A DNA stretch of 50,814 nt from Actinomycetes bacterium (GTDB lineage: Bacteria > Actinomycetota > Acidimicrobiia > Acidimicrobiales > RAAP-2). The stretch covers positions 1 through 50,814 of the forward strand of contig JAJYNX010000062.1 of the NCBI GenBank assembly GCA_021786095.1, written 5' to 3'. Within the stretch, counting starts at the first letter, position 1, and each line of letters opens with the position of its first letter. A program made the translations under genes and the position numbers. This document shows positions 16,060-24,131 of this stretch, piece after piece. Below the pieces are notes generated by a model. That model was not told the DNA's origin. It searched no databases and saw only the letters and a list, made by a program, of their open reading frames with translations.

Positions 16060-17097
16060 GTGCCCGTGGACAAGGTCATTCTCGCTTCCCCACGGGGCTT
16101 CTGCGCCGGCGTGGAGAAGGCGATCAAGGCCCTGGACTGGATGACGCGGGTCTTCGAGCCGCCCGTCTACTGCTACCACGAGATCGTCCACAATCGCCAC
16201 GTCGTGGATCACTTCGCCGGTCTCGGCGTGGTCTTCGTCCACGACATCGCCCAGGTCCCGCCGGGGGCGCCGGTGATGCTGAGCGCCCACGGCTCGGCCC
16301 CCGAGGTCGTGGACGCGGCGCGGCGCACCGGCGGCGCGGTCGTGGACGCGGTGTGCCCGCTGGTGACCAAGGTGCACCACGAGCTCAAGGTCCGGGCCCG
16401 CGACGGCTACACGGTGCTGTACGTGGGCCACGAGGGCCACGAGGAGGCGATCGGCACCATGGCCGTGGCCCCCGAGTCGGTGATCCTCGTGCAGTCGATC
16501 GAGGACATCGAGCGCGCGCGCGACGTCACGGGACCGCTGGCCCTGCTCTCACAGACGACCCTCAGCCTGGACGAGTGGCAGCACCTGCGCGAGTACGCGG
16601 CCGAACGCTTCCCCGACATCTGGCAGCCCGCACGGAGCGATCTGTGCTTCGCCACGACCAACCGCCAGGCGGCGCTGCGCGACGCGGCCCGTGGCGCGGA
16701 CGCGGTGGTGGTGATCGGATCCGCGAACTCCTCCAACACGATGGCGCTGACCGACGTGGCGCGAGCCGTCGGGTGCGACCGGGTGCTACGGGTGAACGGG
16801 CCCGAGGATCTGCCCGACGATCTCCACGGTCGCGTCGCGGTGTCGGCCGGGGCCTCGGCCCCCGAGTCCCTGGTGCAGGGCGTGGTCGACGCCCTCGACC
16901 CCCGTGAGGGCGTCGAGACCCGCCTGGTCGGCGTCGAGGACGAGTACTTTCCCCCACCGCCCGAGTTGCGTGACATCCTTCGATCCCTGTCGGCGTTGGT
17001 CGACCTGTGCCTGGCGACGCCCGTCGCGTCGACGTTCGACCCGGTCGAGGACCGGGCCGTCACCGCCGCCCAGATCCTGGACCGCGTGGCCTCCTAG
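16060..17097 (+). CDS. ispH: 4-hydroxy-3-methylbut-2-enyl diphosphate reductase
   Basis: A 345-residue iron-sulfur enzyme that performs the last step of the MEP pathway, giving IPP and DMAPP. The three cluster cysteines are intact: 'PRGFCAGV' (about residue 15), 'DAVCPLVTKVH' (about 100) and 'DLCFATTNRQ' (about 198). 'SAHGSAP' and 'GSANSSNT' carry the substrate-binding residues. The GTG start lies six bases after TAGGCT with no Shine-Dalgarno sequence. The C-terminal tail is slightly longer than that of the E. coli enzyme (about 316 residues). The glycosyltransferase gene follows after 126 bases. Confidence 0.97.
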   Translation: MPVDKVILASPRGFCAGVEKAIKALDWMTRVFEPPVYCYHEIVHNRHVVDHFAGLGVVFVHDIAQVPPGAPVMLSAHGSAPEVVDAARRTGGAVVDAVCPLVTKVHHELKVRARDGYTVLYVGHEGHEEAIGTMAVAPESVILVQSIEDIERARDVTGPLALLSQTTLSLDEWQHLREYAAERFPDIWQPARSDLCFATTNRQAALRDAARGADAVVVIGSANSSNTMALTDVARAVGCDRVLRVNGPEDLPDDLHGRVAVSAGASAPESLVQGVVDALDPREGVETRLVGVEDEYFPPPPELRDILRSLSALVDLCLATPVASTFDPVEDRAVTAAQILDRVAS

Positions 17098-17223
17098 TCG
17101 CGCGACGCGGGGCCGAGTAAGATCGTTCGGTTCGCGTGACCGCGGGTCGGGCGCCGCGTCGCGGCGGCGGACCCGGGGTCGCGAGCGGCGCTGCGGCGCC
17201 GACACGCCTCGAGAGGGATAGAG

Positions 17224-18024
17224 ATGGTCACCACGGATTTGGAGAAGAAGCGCCTGGCCACACTGCGCTCATTCGCGATCGATCAGGCGACGGCGCGCTT
17301 CGAGGCGGAGTACCCCGGCTACGAGCCGCACCCCATCGTGGCCTCCATCTGCGCCTACGAGGAGGAGGGCGCCATCGGGGCCGTGCTCGACGCGATGCCC
17401 GAGACGATCAACGGCGAGCCGTACACCACGCTGGTCGTCGTGGACGGTGGCAACGACAAGACGGCGGAGATCGCGCGGGCACACCCGGGCGTCCTCGTCC
17501 TCGAGTTCCCCGTGAACCTCGGCCACGGCGTGGCGCTGCAGGTGACGTATCGCTACTGCATCGACCACGCGGTGCGCTTCGTCGTGACCCTCGACGCCGA
17601 CGGTCAGAACGATCCGGCGGAGATCCCCCAACTGCTGGCTCCCCTGCTCGAGGATCGGGCGGACTTCGTCGTGGCGAGCCGACGCCTGGGCCAGGACCAC
17701 ACGACGGACGTCATCCGCAAGACGGGCGTACGGTTCTTCTCCTTCGTCATGAACCGGATGACGGGCGCGAATCTGACCGATACGTCCACGGGCTACCGGG
17801 GGCTGCGCGTCGCGATGCTGGCCGACGTGATCGACCGGCTCCACCAGGAGCAGTACCAGACGGCCGAGCTGCTCATCGTGTGCCTGAAGCGGGGCTGGCG
17901 CGCCGCGGAGGTGCCCACCGTGTGGCACCCTCGTCAGGCCGGAACCACGAAGAAGGGCTCGAACTGGCTCTTCGGGCTGCGCTACGCCACGGTGGTCTTC
18001 GGCACCTGGTGGCGCGAGCGCTAG
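17224..18024 (+). CDS. Family 2 glycosyltransferase, dolichol-phosphate mannose synthase-like
   Basis: A 266-residue GT-A fold enzyme without membrane segments. 'ASICAYEEEGAIGAVL' opens the nucleotide-binding part, 'VVDGGNDKTAEIA' replaces the more common DDGSxD, and 'VTLDADGQNDPAEIP' carries the DxD-like metal motif; 'DTSTGYRGLRV' and 'EVPTVWHPRQAG' follow, as in polyprenyl-phosphate hexosyl transferases. Such enzymes load mannose or glucose onto a polyprenyl phosphate at the membrane face. The ATG at 17224 has GAGAGGGATAG upstream. Placement after ispH (isoprenoid supply) fits a lipid-carrier role but is only suggestive. It is convergent with plsC, overlapping stops by four bases. Confidence 0.88.
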   Translation: MVTTDLEKKRLATLRSFAIDQATARFEAEYPGYEPHPIVASICAYEEEGAIGAVLDAMPETINGEPYTTLVVVDGGNDKTAEIARAHPGVLVLEFPVNLGHGVALQVTYRYCIDHAVRFVVTLDADGQNDPAEIPQLLAPLLEDRADFVVASRRLGQDHTTDVIRKTGVRFFSFVMNRMTGANLTDTSTGYRGLRVAMLADVIDRLHQEQYQTAELLIVCLKRGWRAAEVPTVWHPRQAGTTKKGSNWLFGLRYATVVFGTWWRER

Positions 18025-18680
18025 CGCTCGCGACTCTGCGCGTACACCGCCTCCAGGGCGGCCCGCAACTCCTCGCTCTTGGCGCTGATCGCCGAGCGCG
18101 ACACTCGTCCCTCGCTGACCGGCGCGGCCAGGGGGTCGCCGACGACCACGTGAATCCTCGTCGGGCGCGGCAGACGAGCGCCGGCGGGCATCGCTCGATC
18201 GCTCCCGCCGATTCCGACGGGCACCACCGTGGCCCCGGTGCGGGCGGCGATGAACATAGCCCCGTCGCGCAGCGGCTCCACGTGGGGTCCGCTCTTTCGC
18301 GTGCCCTCGGGGAACAGCACCAGGGCGTGACCCCGGCGCAGCACCTCCTCGGCCAGGTGCAGCGACTCGCGATCCGCGCTCTCGCGGTGCACCGGAAAGG
18401 CACCGACGTGCAACAGGAGCGGTCCGAGTAGGGGCACGCGAAAGAGGGGGTCCTTGGCCATGAAGAAGACCTTGCGCGGCGAGATGAACAACGTGAAGAC
18501 GAAGTCGATGTTGGAGCGGTGGATGGGCGCGATGAGCACCGGGCCCTCGAGCGGGATCTTCTGCGCCCCGCGAACCACCGGACGGAACAGCAGCCACGAC
18601 GCGCCCGTCAGCAGGCTCGCCACCACGCGGTAGATCGCGGTCTTGCGATCGTCTAGGAGGAGGTGCGCGTCGCCAGGCAT
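18021..18680 (-). CDS. plsC: 1-acyl-sn-glycerol-3-phosphate acyltransferase
   Basis: A 219-residue membrane-associated acyltransferase that makes phosphatidic acid. The catalytic HX4D motif appears in 'APIHRSNIDFVF' (about residue 45) and the glycerol-phosphate site in 'LFPEGTRKSGPH' (about residue 117), followed by 'VVPVGIGG'. A hydrophobic stretch near residues 15-32 may dip into the membrane. The ATG at 18680 lies inside the end of cmk and has AAGGAG eight bases upstream. It is the last gene of the scpA-to-plsC operon. Confidence 0.92.
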   Translation of the reverse strand: MPGDAHLLLDDRKTAIYRVVASLLTGASWLLFRPVVRGAQKIPLEGPVLIAPIHRSNIDFVFTLFISPRKVFFMAKDPLFRVPLLGPLLLHVGAFPVHRESADRESLHLAEEVLRRGHALVLFPEGTRKSGPHVEPLRDGAMFIAARTGATVVPVGIGGSDRAMPAGARLPRPTRIHVVVGDPLAAPVSEGRVSRSAISAKSEELRAALEAVYAQSRER

Positions 18681-19279
18681 GCCACGATCTCCTTCACCAC
18701 GTCGTCGACCGCCACACCGGTCGTATCCACCACGCACGCCTCCGGCGCCGGTCGCAGGGGTGAGGCCTCGCGCGACGTGTCCACTGCGTCGCGCCGCGCC
18801 ACTGACGCGGCGCTCTCGTCGCCACGTCGACGCTGGCGCTCCTCCAGCGACGCCGTCAGGAACACCTTCAGGGCGGCGTGGGGGAACACCACCGTGGCCG
18901 TATCGCGGCCCTCGGCCACGGTGCCCACCGGCTGGCGCGCCGCCCACTCGCGCTGGCGCTCGACCATCGCCGCGCGCACGGCGCGATGGGCCGCCACCAG
19001 CGACACGGCCGCGTTCACCGCTTCGCTGCGCAGCTCGTCCTCGACGTCGCGCCCGTTGACGAGGACGCGCGGCGTGAGCACCAGCTCCAGTGAGCCGGCC
19101 AGTTCCCCGAGCGCCGCCCCATCGTGCGGATCCAGGCCCCGGGCGAGGGCCTCCACCGTCACCGCGCGGTACATCGCCCCGGTGTCGAGGAACGAGTAGC
19201 CCAGGGCGTCGGCCAGTGCGCGCGCGACGCTGGACTTGCCCGAACCGGCGGGTCCGTCGATCGCCACCACTGCACTCAT
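18653..19279 (-). CDS. cmk: Cytidylate kinase
   Basis: A 208-residue CMP/dCMP kinase. The P-loop is in 'AIDGPAGSGKSSVARAL' (residues 7-23), followed by 'FLDTGAMYRAV' and 'AEGRDTATVVFPHAALKVFLTA', the usual Cmk signatures. It starts at an ATG overlapping the aroA stop (ATGA) and its end overlaps plsC by 28 bases. The aroA-cmk neighbourhood is widely conserved in bacteria. Confidence 0.97.
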   Translation of the reverse strand: MSAVVAIDGPAGSGKSSVARALADALGYSFLDTGAMYRAVTVEALARGLDPHDGAALGELAGSLELVLTPRVLVNGRDVEDELRSEAVNAAVSLVAAHRAVRAAMVERQREWAARQPVGTVAEGRDTATVVFPHAALKVFLTASLEERQRRRGDESAASVARRDAVDTSREASPLRPAPEACVVDTTGVAVDDVVKEIVACLATRTSS

Positions 19280-20568
19280 CGCAGAGATGCTAGATCGTCG
19301 AAGAAGTGCGGATAGCTGGTCGCGACCGTGGACGCGCCGATGATGTGACAGCCCGCTCCGGCGGCACCCGCCACGGCGCTGGCCATCACCACGCGGTGAT
19401 CGAGACCCGCCTCGACGTCGAAGGACGCGAAGGCCGACGCCGACCCCACCCCCTCCACGAAGAAGTCGTCTCCCTCGGCCCAGCTCGCGCACCCGAGCGC
19501 ACGGGCCAGCTCCAGGGCCGCCGCGAAGCGGTCGCTCTCCTTCACGCGCAACTCGGCCATGTCGCGAAACGCGCTGACGCCCCGGGCGGCGGCCGCGGCG
19601 ACGACCAGGGCCGGCACCTCGTCCAGGGAGGGGATCTCCTCGCCGTGCACCTCCGTCCCCGTCAGCTCGGAGCTGGTCGACACCAGGGTCGAGCGTCCGG
19701 GACTCGCCGCGGACTCGGTCCACGTGACCCGTCCCCCCATTCGCGCGAGCACGTCGACGAAGCCCACGCGCTCCGCACGTCGTTCGAGCCCGGGTAGCTC
19801 GACGAGGGCGTCACGGTGCACGACGCCGAGGACCGCGAAGAACGCCGCCTGGGACGGGTCCGCCGGCACGATCCAGGCGTGGGCGCGCGGCCGACCAGGC
19901 TCTACACGCACGGTCCGTCCGGTTCCGACCTCGTCGAGGGTGATGGTGACGCCCGACTCGGCCAGCATGTCCTCGGTGGTGGTGCGCGTGCGCACGGGCT
20001 CGTCCACCTCGCAGGGACCGTCGGCTCCGAGGGCGGCGAGCAGCACGGCGGACTTCACCTGGGCGCTGGCGACGGGGACCCGGTACGAGATGGCGTGGAG
20101 GGGGCGTCGCCCGTCGAGCGTGAGCGGCGCGCTGCGCCGGGGTCCCTGACCGCGTACGCGTGCACCCATCAGCTCGAGGGGCACCGCGACGCGGTCCATC
20201 GGGCGGCGCGAGAGCGACGGGTCGCCCACTAGCTCGTGACGGCCCGGGATGGCGGCCAGCACTCCGGCCAGCAGGCGCATCGTGGTGCCTGAGTTCTCGC
20301 AGTCCAGGGGACGCCCGGCCGGTCGTAGTCCCCCGGCCGGGCCGTGGACGGTGAGCGTCGCGGCGCCCTCGACACGGGCGCCGAGCTGCTCGAGCGCGCG
20401 GCGCGTGGCCGCGACGTCGCGGCCGGGTGACGCTCCCGAGACGGTGCTCTCCCCCTCGGCCAGAGCGCCGAGCAGCAGGGCCCGGTGCGACGCGCTCTTG
20501 TCACCCGGTACGCGCACGATTCCGCGAGCGTGGTCCATCGGCGCGACGACGAGCGCGTCGACGCTCAC
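19276..20568 (-). CDS. aroA: 5-enolpyruvylshikimate-3-phosphate synthase
   Basis: A 430-residue shikimate-pathway enzyme joining PEP and shikimate 3-phosphate. 'VPGDKSASHRALLLGAL' (about residues 20-36), 'NSGTTMRLLAGV' (PEP loop), 'DPSLSRRPMDRV' and 'ELRVKESDR' are all present. The 'NSGTT' loop resembles class I enzymes in its TMRL context. The GTG start overlaps the tyrA stop by four bases (GTGA). The frame is open far upstream through tyrA, but the overlap and motif position fix this start. Confidence 0.97.
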   Translation of the reverse strand: MSVDALVVAPMDHARGIVRVPGDKSASHRALLLGALAEGESTVSGASPGRDVAATRRALEQLGARVEGAATLTVHGPAGGLRPAGRPLDCENSGTTMRLLAGVLAAIPGRHELVGDPSLSRRPMDRVAVPLELMGARVRGQGPRRSAPLTLDGRRPLHAISYRVPVASAQVKSAVLLAALGADGPCEVDEPVRTRTTTEDMLAESGVTITLDEVGTGRTVRVEPGRPRAHAWIVPADPSQAAFFAVLGVVHRDALVELPGLERRAERVGFVDVLARMGGRVTWTESAASPGRSTLVSTSSELTGTEVHGEEIPSLDEVPALVVAAAAARGVSAFRDMAELRVKESDRFAAALELARALGCASWAEGDDFFVEGVGSASAFASFDVEAGLDHRVVMASAVAGAAGAGCHIIGASTVATSYPHFFDDLASLR

Positions 20569-21641
20569 GCCGGGCTCACCGTGAAGCCGCGTTCGCGCAG
20601 CGCGTCGTGCAGGACGTCGGCCCGATCGGCGTCGACCGCGAGCAGCAGGGTGCCGCTGGCCCCCTCGATGCCGTGGGCGATCTCGATGTCGTAGATGTTG
20701 ACCAGCAACTCCGAGGCGGCGACCGTCACGGCCGCGAGGACCCCCGGCCGGTCCGTCACGGCGACGCGCAGGTAGCGCAGGCTCGCGGGGTCCAGTGCCC
20801 GACCGGGCAACTGTCGGCGAGCGTGCGCGGCGCTCTGGAGGTCGCGCGTCACCAGCGACGGGTCCCCGGCCTCGAGCGCGTCGCCCACGCGGGCCAGGCG
20901 ATCGCTCAGCGAGCGCAGGGCCGGGACGATCGCGTCGCGGTTCTCCATCAGGATGTCGGGCCAGATTCGCGGGTCGCCCGCCGCCACGCGCGTCATGTCG
21001 CGAAAGCCCCCCGCCGCCAACTGCAGCAGCACCGCGTCCTGCTGGGCGGCGTGATCCGCCTCGTTCATCAACGCCCCCGCGAGCAGGTGCGGCACGTGAC
21101 TGGCCACCGCGACCAGCCGGTCGTGATCGGGTGCCGGCACCGCGACCACGTTGGCTCCGAGGTCGCGCAGGATGCCGTGCAGGCGCCCGTAGGTCTCGGG
21201 GCGGGTGCGCGTCGTCGGGGTCAGCACCCACGTGCACCCCTGGAACAGGTCGGCGCGCGCCCCCGCGAGGCCTCGTTGCTCCGAGCCGGCCATCGGGTGG
21301 CCGCCCAGGAAGCGCGCATCGTCGAGCGCCGCCACGATCGAGCCCTTGACCCCGGCGACGTCAGTGACGATGGCGTCCCGCTCGCCGAGTTGCGCCAGCG
21401 AGTCGCGCACGACCTCCACGACCGCGCCCGCGGGGACGGCGACCACGACGAGCGACGTGCCCGAGTCCACCGCGTCGCCGTCGATCAGCGTCGCGTCGCG
21501 CGCCGCGGCGCGCACCGCGGGATCGAGGTCCCAGCCGCTTACCGACCAGCCTCGCTCGACGAGCGCGCGCGCCAGCGACGCCCCGATCAGGCCCAGACCG
21601 ACGACGTGCGCCCGTCCGGCGCCGCTATCCGGGGAGGTCAT
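20565..21641 (-). CDS. tyrA: Prephenate dehydrogenase with C-terminal ACT domain
   Basis: A 358-residue NAD(P)-dependent dehydrogenase of tyrosine synthesis. The Rossmann motif is 'VVGLGLIGASLARAL' near residue 12, and 'FLGGHPMAGSEQRG' marks the prephenate site, with 'VPHLLAGAL' and a helical dimer domain after it. The last 75 residues (from 'LRYLRVAVTDRPGVLAAVTV') form an ACT domain that usually senses an aromatic amino acid, so feedback control by tyrosine is likely. The ATG at 21641 overlaps the end of the chorismate mutase gene by 17 bases. The adjacent chorismate mutase supplies its substrate. Confidence 0.95.
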   Translation of the reverse strand: MTSPDSGAGRAHVVGLGLIGASLARALVERGWSVSGWDLDPAVRAAARDATLIDGDAVDSGTSLVVVAVPAGAVVEVVRDSLAQLGERDAIVTDVAGVKGSIVAALDDARFLGGHPMAGSEQRGLAGARADLFQGCTWVLTPTTRTRPETYGRLHGILRDLGANVVAVPAPDHDRLVAVASHVPHLLAGALMNEADHAAQQDAVLLQLAAGGFRDMTRVAAGDPRIWPDILMENRDAIVPALRSLSDRLARVGDALEAGDPSLVTRDLQSAAHARRQLPGRALDPASLRYLRVAVTDRPGVLAAVTVAASELLVNIYDIEIAHGIEGASGTLLLAVDADRADVLHDALRERGFTVSPA

Positions 21642-21996
21642 CGCGTAACGACGCGGCGTCGCGGAGGTAGACGTGACGCATCTCCTCACGGGCGCGCGAG
21701 GTGTAGACGTGCATCAGGACGCGGATGCAACGCGTCATCGATCCCGGCACGGCGATCTCGCTCGCGCACAGCAGCGGCACGTCACCGAAGCCGATCGAGC
21801 GCGCGGCCGTGGCCGGGAACGCGGACGTCAGGTCCGTCGACGTCGTGAACAGGACACTCACCACGTCGTCGTGGTCCAACTCGTTGCGCGCCATCATGGC
21901 CGGGAGCAACTCGTGGACGGCGTCAGCGATGTGTTCGGGCGTGTCACGCTCGCAGGTCGTCGCGCCGCGCAGCCCCCGAAGGAACGGTGTCGTCAT
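21625..21996 (-). CDS. aroH: Chorismate mutase, AroH class
   Basis: A 123-residue monofunctional chorismate mutase of the trimeric AroH (Bacillus) fold. The active-site arginines lie in the N-terminal 'LRGLRGATTCE' and in 'GSMTRCIRVLMH', and the glutamate in 'LLCASEIAVPGS'. It turns chorismate into prephenate for the adjacent TyrA. Its ATG overlaps the rluB stop by four bases. Length and motif order match B. subtilis AroH (127 residues). The gene sits inside the scp-rluB-tyrA-aroA-cmk operon. Confidence 0.95.
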   Translation of the reverse strand: MTTPFLRGLRGATTCERDTPEHIADAVHELLPAMMARNELDHDDVVSVLFTTSTDLTSAFPATAARSIGFGDVPLLCASEIAVPGSMTRCIRVLMHVYTSRAREEMRHVYLRDAASLRDDLPG

Positions 21997-22733
21997 AGAG
22001 GCATCGTAGAGGCCAGCTCCTCGGTCATTCCAACCGACGCCATGAGCCGGCGGACCTCCGTGGTGGAGAGCGTGCGCACGCCACCCGGTGCCAGGGTCGC
22101 GTCCTGGATCGGACCGATCCTCGTGCGAACCAGTCGGGTCACCTCGTGGCCCACCGCCGCACACATCCGGCGCACCTGACGGTTGCGGCCCTCGTGGATC
22201 ACGATGCGCAGCAGTCCCTCGCTGACGCGGCTGACCTGGGCGGGTGACGTGACGCCGTCGTCGAGCTCGACCCCCTCGCGCAGGCGGCGGATGGCGCCCG
22301 GCGACGGGTCCCCCTCGACCCGGGCCAGGTACTCCTTGGCCACGCCCGAGCTCGGGTGGGTCAGGAGGTGGGTGAGCCGCCCGTCGTTGGTCAGGATCAA
22401 GAGGCCCTCGGTCAGCATGTCGAGCCGACCGACCGGGAACACTCGTACCGGTGACGCCACCAGGTCGAGGACCGTCGTGCGCCCCTGGGGGTCGACCGCG
22501 GTCGTCACGACGCCGCGAGGCTTGTTCAACAGGAAGTAGACGTTGTTCTGGGAGGTGGGCGCCAGGGCGTTGTCGACGCAGATCACCTGGGTCGATGGAT
22601 CGACGCGGTTGCCCAGCACGGCGACGCGGCCGTCCACGGTGACCCGGCCGTCGCTGATCAGGACCTCACAGGCCCGCCGCGATCCGTAGCCGGCGCGCGC
22701 CAACACCTTCTGGAGGCGCTCACCCTCGTCCAC
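21993..22733 (-). CDS. rluB: 23S rRNA pseudouridine synthase (RluB/RsuA family)
   Basis: A 246-residue protein with an N-terminal S4 RNA-binding domain (residues 4-50, 'RLQKVLARAGYGSRRACE') and a catalytic pseudouridine synthase domain. The catalytic aspartate is in 'VGRLDMLTEGLLILTNDG' (about residue 105). The C-terminal 'IHEGRNRQVRRM' is the family's RNA-contact helix. Its place directly after scpB is conserved across many bacteria and favours RluB (23S rRNA helix 89 region) over RsuA. It abuts scpB and overlaps aroH by four bases. Confidence 0.94.
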   Translation of the reverse strand: MDEGERLQKVLARAGYGSRRACEVLISDGRVTVDGRVAVLGNRVDPSTQVICVDNALAPTSQNNVYFLLNKPRGVVTTAVDPQGRTTVLDLVASPVRVFPVGRLDMLTEGLLILTNDGRLTHLLTHPSSGVAKEYLARVEGDPSPGAIRRLREGVELDDGVTSPAQVSRVSEGLLRIVIHEGRNRQVRRMCAAVGHEVTRLVRTRIGPIQDATLAPGGVRTLSTTEVRRLMASVGMTEELASTMPL

Positions 22734-23312
22734 CTAGATCTCCCCCTCCGCGGTCACGGGCGCGTCGGCCAGGCTGCGCGCGGTGTCCACGTCGGTCACG
22801 AACTCCTCGATGGGCGGGAGGTCGTCGAGCGACGCGAGACCCAGTCGATCCAGAAACGCCTCGGTCGTGCCGTAGAGGATCGGTTGGCCCGGACTCGCCG
22901 CGCGCCCCTTCTCCTCGATGTAGCCGCGCTGCTCGAGTAGTCGCGAGACACCCTCGACGTTGACGCCGCGCAGCGCGCTGATCTGGGCGCGCGAGATGGG
23001 CTGGCGATAGGCGATGATGGCCAGCGTCTCGAGGGCCGCCGTGCTCAGCCGGTACGAGACGTCGCGGCTGGCGAAGCGCGAGACCCACGGCGCCACGTCG
23101 GGCGAGGACTGCCACTGCCAGCCGCTGGCGAGCTCCACCACTTGAAAGCCCCGGCACTCGTCGCGGTACTCCTGGCGCAGCGTGCGCAGGGTGGCGCTCA
23201 CCTCACCCGCGTCGGCCTCCAGCACGTCCGCCAGCTCCTCCGCCGACACCGGCTCCAGGGCCACGGTCAGCAGCGCCTCGAGTTTCTGCTCGAGCGACGA
23301 CTCACCCCTCAT
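22734..23312 (-). CDS. scpB: Segregation and condensation protein B
   Basis: A 192-residue winged-helix protein, the kleisin-interacting partner in the SMC-ScpAB condensin complex. 'EALLTVALEPVSAEELADVL' at the N-terminus and 'TAALETLAIIAYRQPISRAQISALRGVNVEGVSRLL' region in the middle (shown here only by its ends) are characteristic. The start overlaps the scpA end by 11 bases. It acts on the nucleoid in chromosome compaction and segregation. Confidence 0.95.
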   Translation of the reverse strand: MRGESSLEQKLEALLTVALEPVSAEELADVLEADAGEVSATLRTLRQEYRDECRGFQVVELASGWQWQSSPDVAPWVSRFASRDVSYRLSTAALETLAIIAYRQPISRAQISALRGVNVEGVSRLLEQRGYIEEKGRAASPGQPILYGTTEAFLDRLGLASLDDLPPIEEFVTDVDTARSLADAPVTAEGEI

Positions 23313-24078
23313 AGCTGTCCACCATCCCCACGTCGAGTCCCGACTCGGCCGCCACCCACTCGATCTGCACCTCGCCGAAGGTGGTCCCCTGACCCAGGGA
23401 GACGTGGCCGAGCTTGCACAGCTCCAGGAGGGCCAGGAAGTGCACGATCACCTCGATGCGAGTCGAGAGGCCCGCGGTCAGCGCACGGAACGAGACGCGT
23501 CCCAGAGCCGGGAGACGCTGGGCGAGCGCCACGACGGTCTCCGCCACGGTCACCGCGTCCACCGTCACGTGGTGCAGGCGCACCACCGGCACCGGCTTCT
23601 CCTCGATACCGCGCACGTAGGCGCGAGCCAAGTCCGCCGGGGTCACGCCGGCCAGAAGGTCCGGCGGCGTGACCACCACGCCGTCGTCCACGCCGCGCAC
23701 GCGCGCCACCGCGCGCCCGGCGCGCTCCAGAAGCGACGCGAGCGCGTCCGCCAGCGCCCCGTAGGTGCGCAGCTCCAGCAGGCGCGCGAGCCACACGTCG
23801 CGCTCCTGCCAGCCGATGAACTCCTCGTCGGGTTCGACCTCGTCAGGGCTCGGCAGGAGGCTGCGGCTCTTCATCTCCACCAGTACCGCCGCGAGGAGCA
23901 AGAACTCCGAGAGCTCGTCGACCGTGACCGCGCCCGACGCCTCGCGCAGGGTCGCGACGAACGCGTCGACGATCGGGGCGATCGCCACGTCGCGCACGTC
24001 CATCTCGTGGCGCGCGATCAACTCGACCAGGAGTTGGAAGGGGCCACTGAACGACGGCGTCGTCACGACGTAAGTCAC
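23302..24078 (-). CDS. scpA: Segregation and condensation protein A
   Basis: A 258-residue kleisin. The N-terminal 'FSGPFQLLVELIARHEMDVRDV' region and 'EFLLLAAVLVEMKSRSLLP' are the ScpA signatures; the C-terminal winged helix ends with 'FLALLELCKLGHVSLGQ'. It bridges SMC heads with ScpB. It is first in the long operon to plsC. The GTG start at 24078 is six bases from TAGCAT with no Shine-Dalgarno sequence, so the operon mRNA is probably leaderless. Confidence 0.95.
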   Translation of the reverse strand: MTYVVTTPSFSGPFQLLVELIARHEMDVRDVAIAPIVDAFVATLREASGAVTVDELSEFLLLAAVLVEMKSRSLLPSPDEVEPDEEFIGWQERDVWLARLLELRTYGALADALASLLERAGRAVARVRGVDDGVVVTPPDLLAGVTPADLARAYVRGIEEKPVPVVRLHHVTVDAVTVAETVVALAQRLPALGRVSFRALTAGLSTRIEVIVHFLALLELCKLGHVSLGQGTTFGEVQIEWVAAESGLDVGMVDSYEG

Positions 24079-24084
24079 CGGCCC

Positions 24085-24090
24085 ATGCTA
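24085..24090 (-). promoter_or_regulatory. -10 element TAGCAT of scpA operon
   Basis: TAGCAT on the minus strand, six bases before the scpA GTG. The divergent trpS element is only 30 bases away, so the two promoters overlap in their -35 regions. Confidence 0.5.
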
Positions 24091-24119
24091 CCGGAACCGG
24101 CCGTCGCCGGCGGTCGTCC

Positions 24120-24125
24120 TAAAGT
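24120..24125 (+). promoter_or_regulatory. -10 element TAAAGT of trpS
   Basis: TAAAGT six bases before the ATG at 24132. The spacing singles out this ATG rather than the GTG one codon earlier as the trpS start. Confidence 0.45.
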
Positions 24126-24131
24126 GACGTG

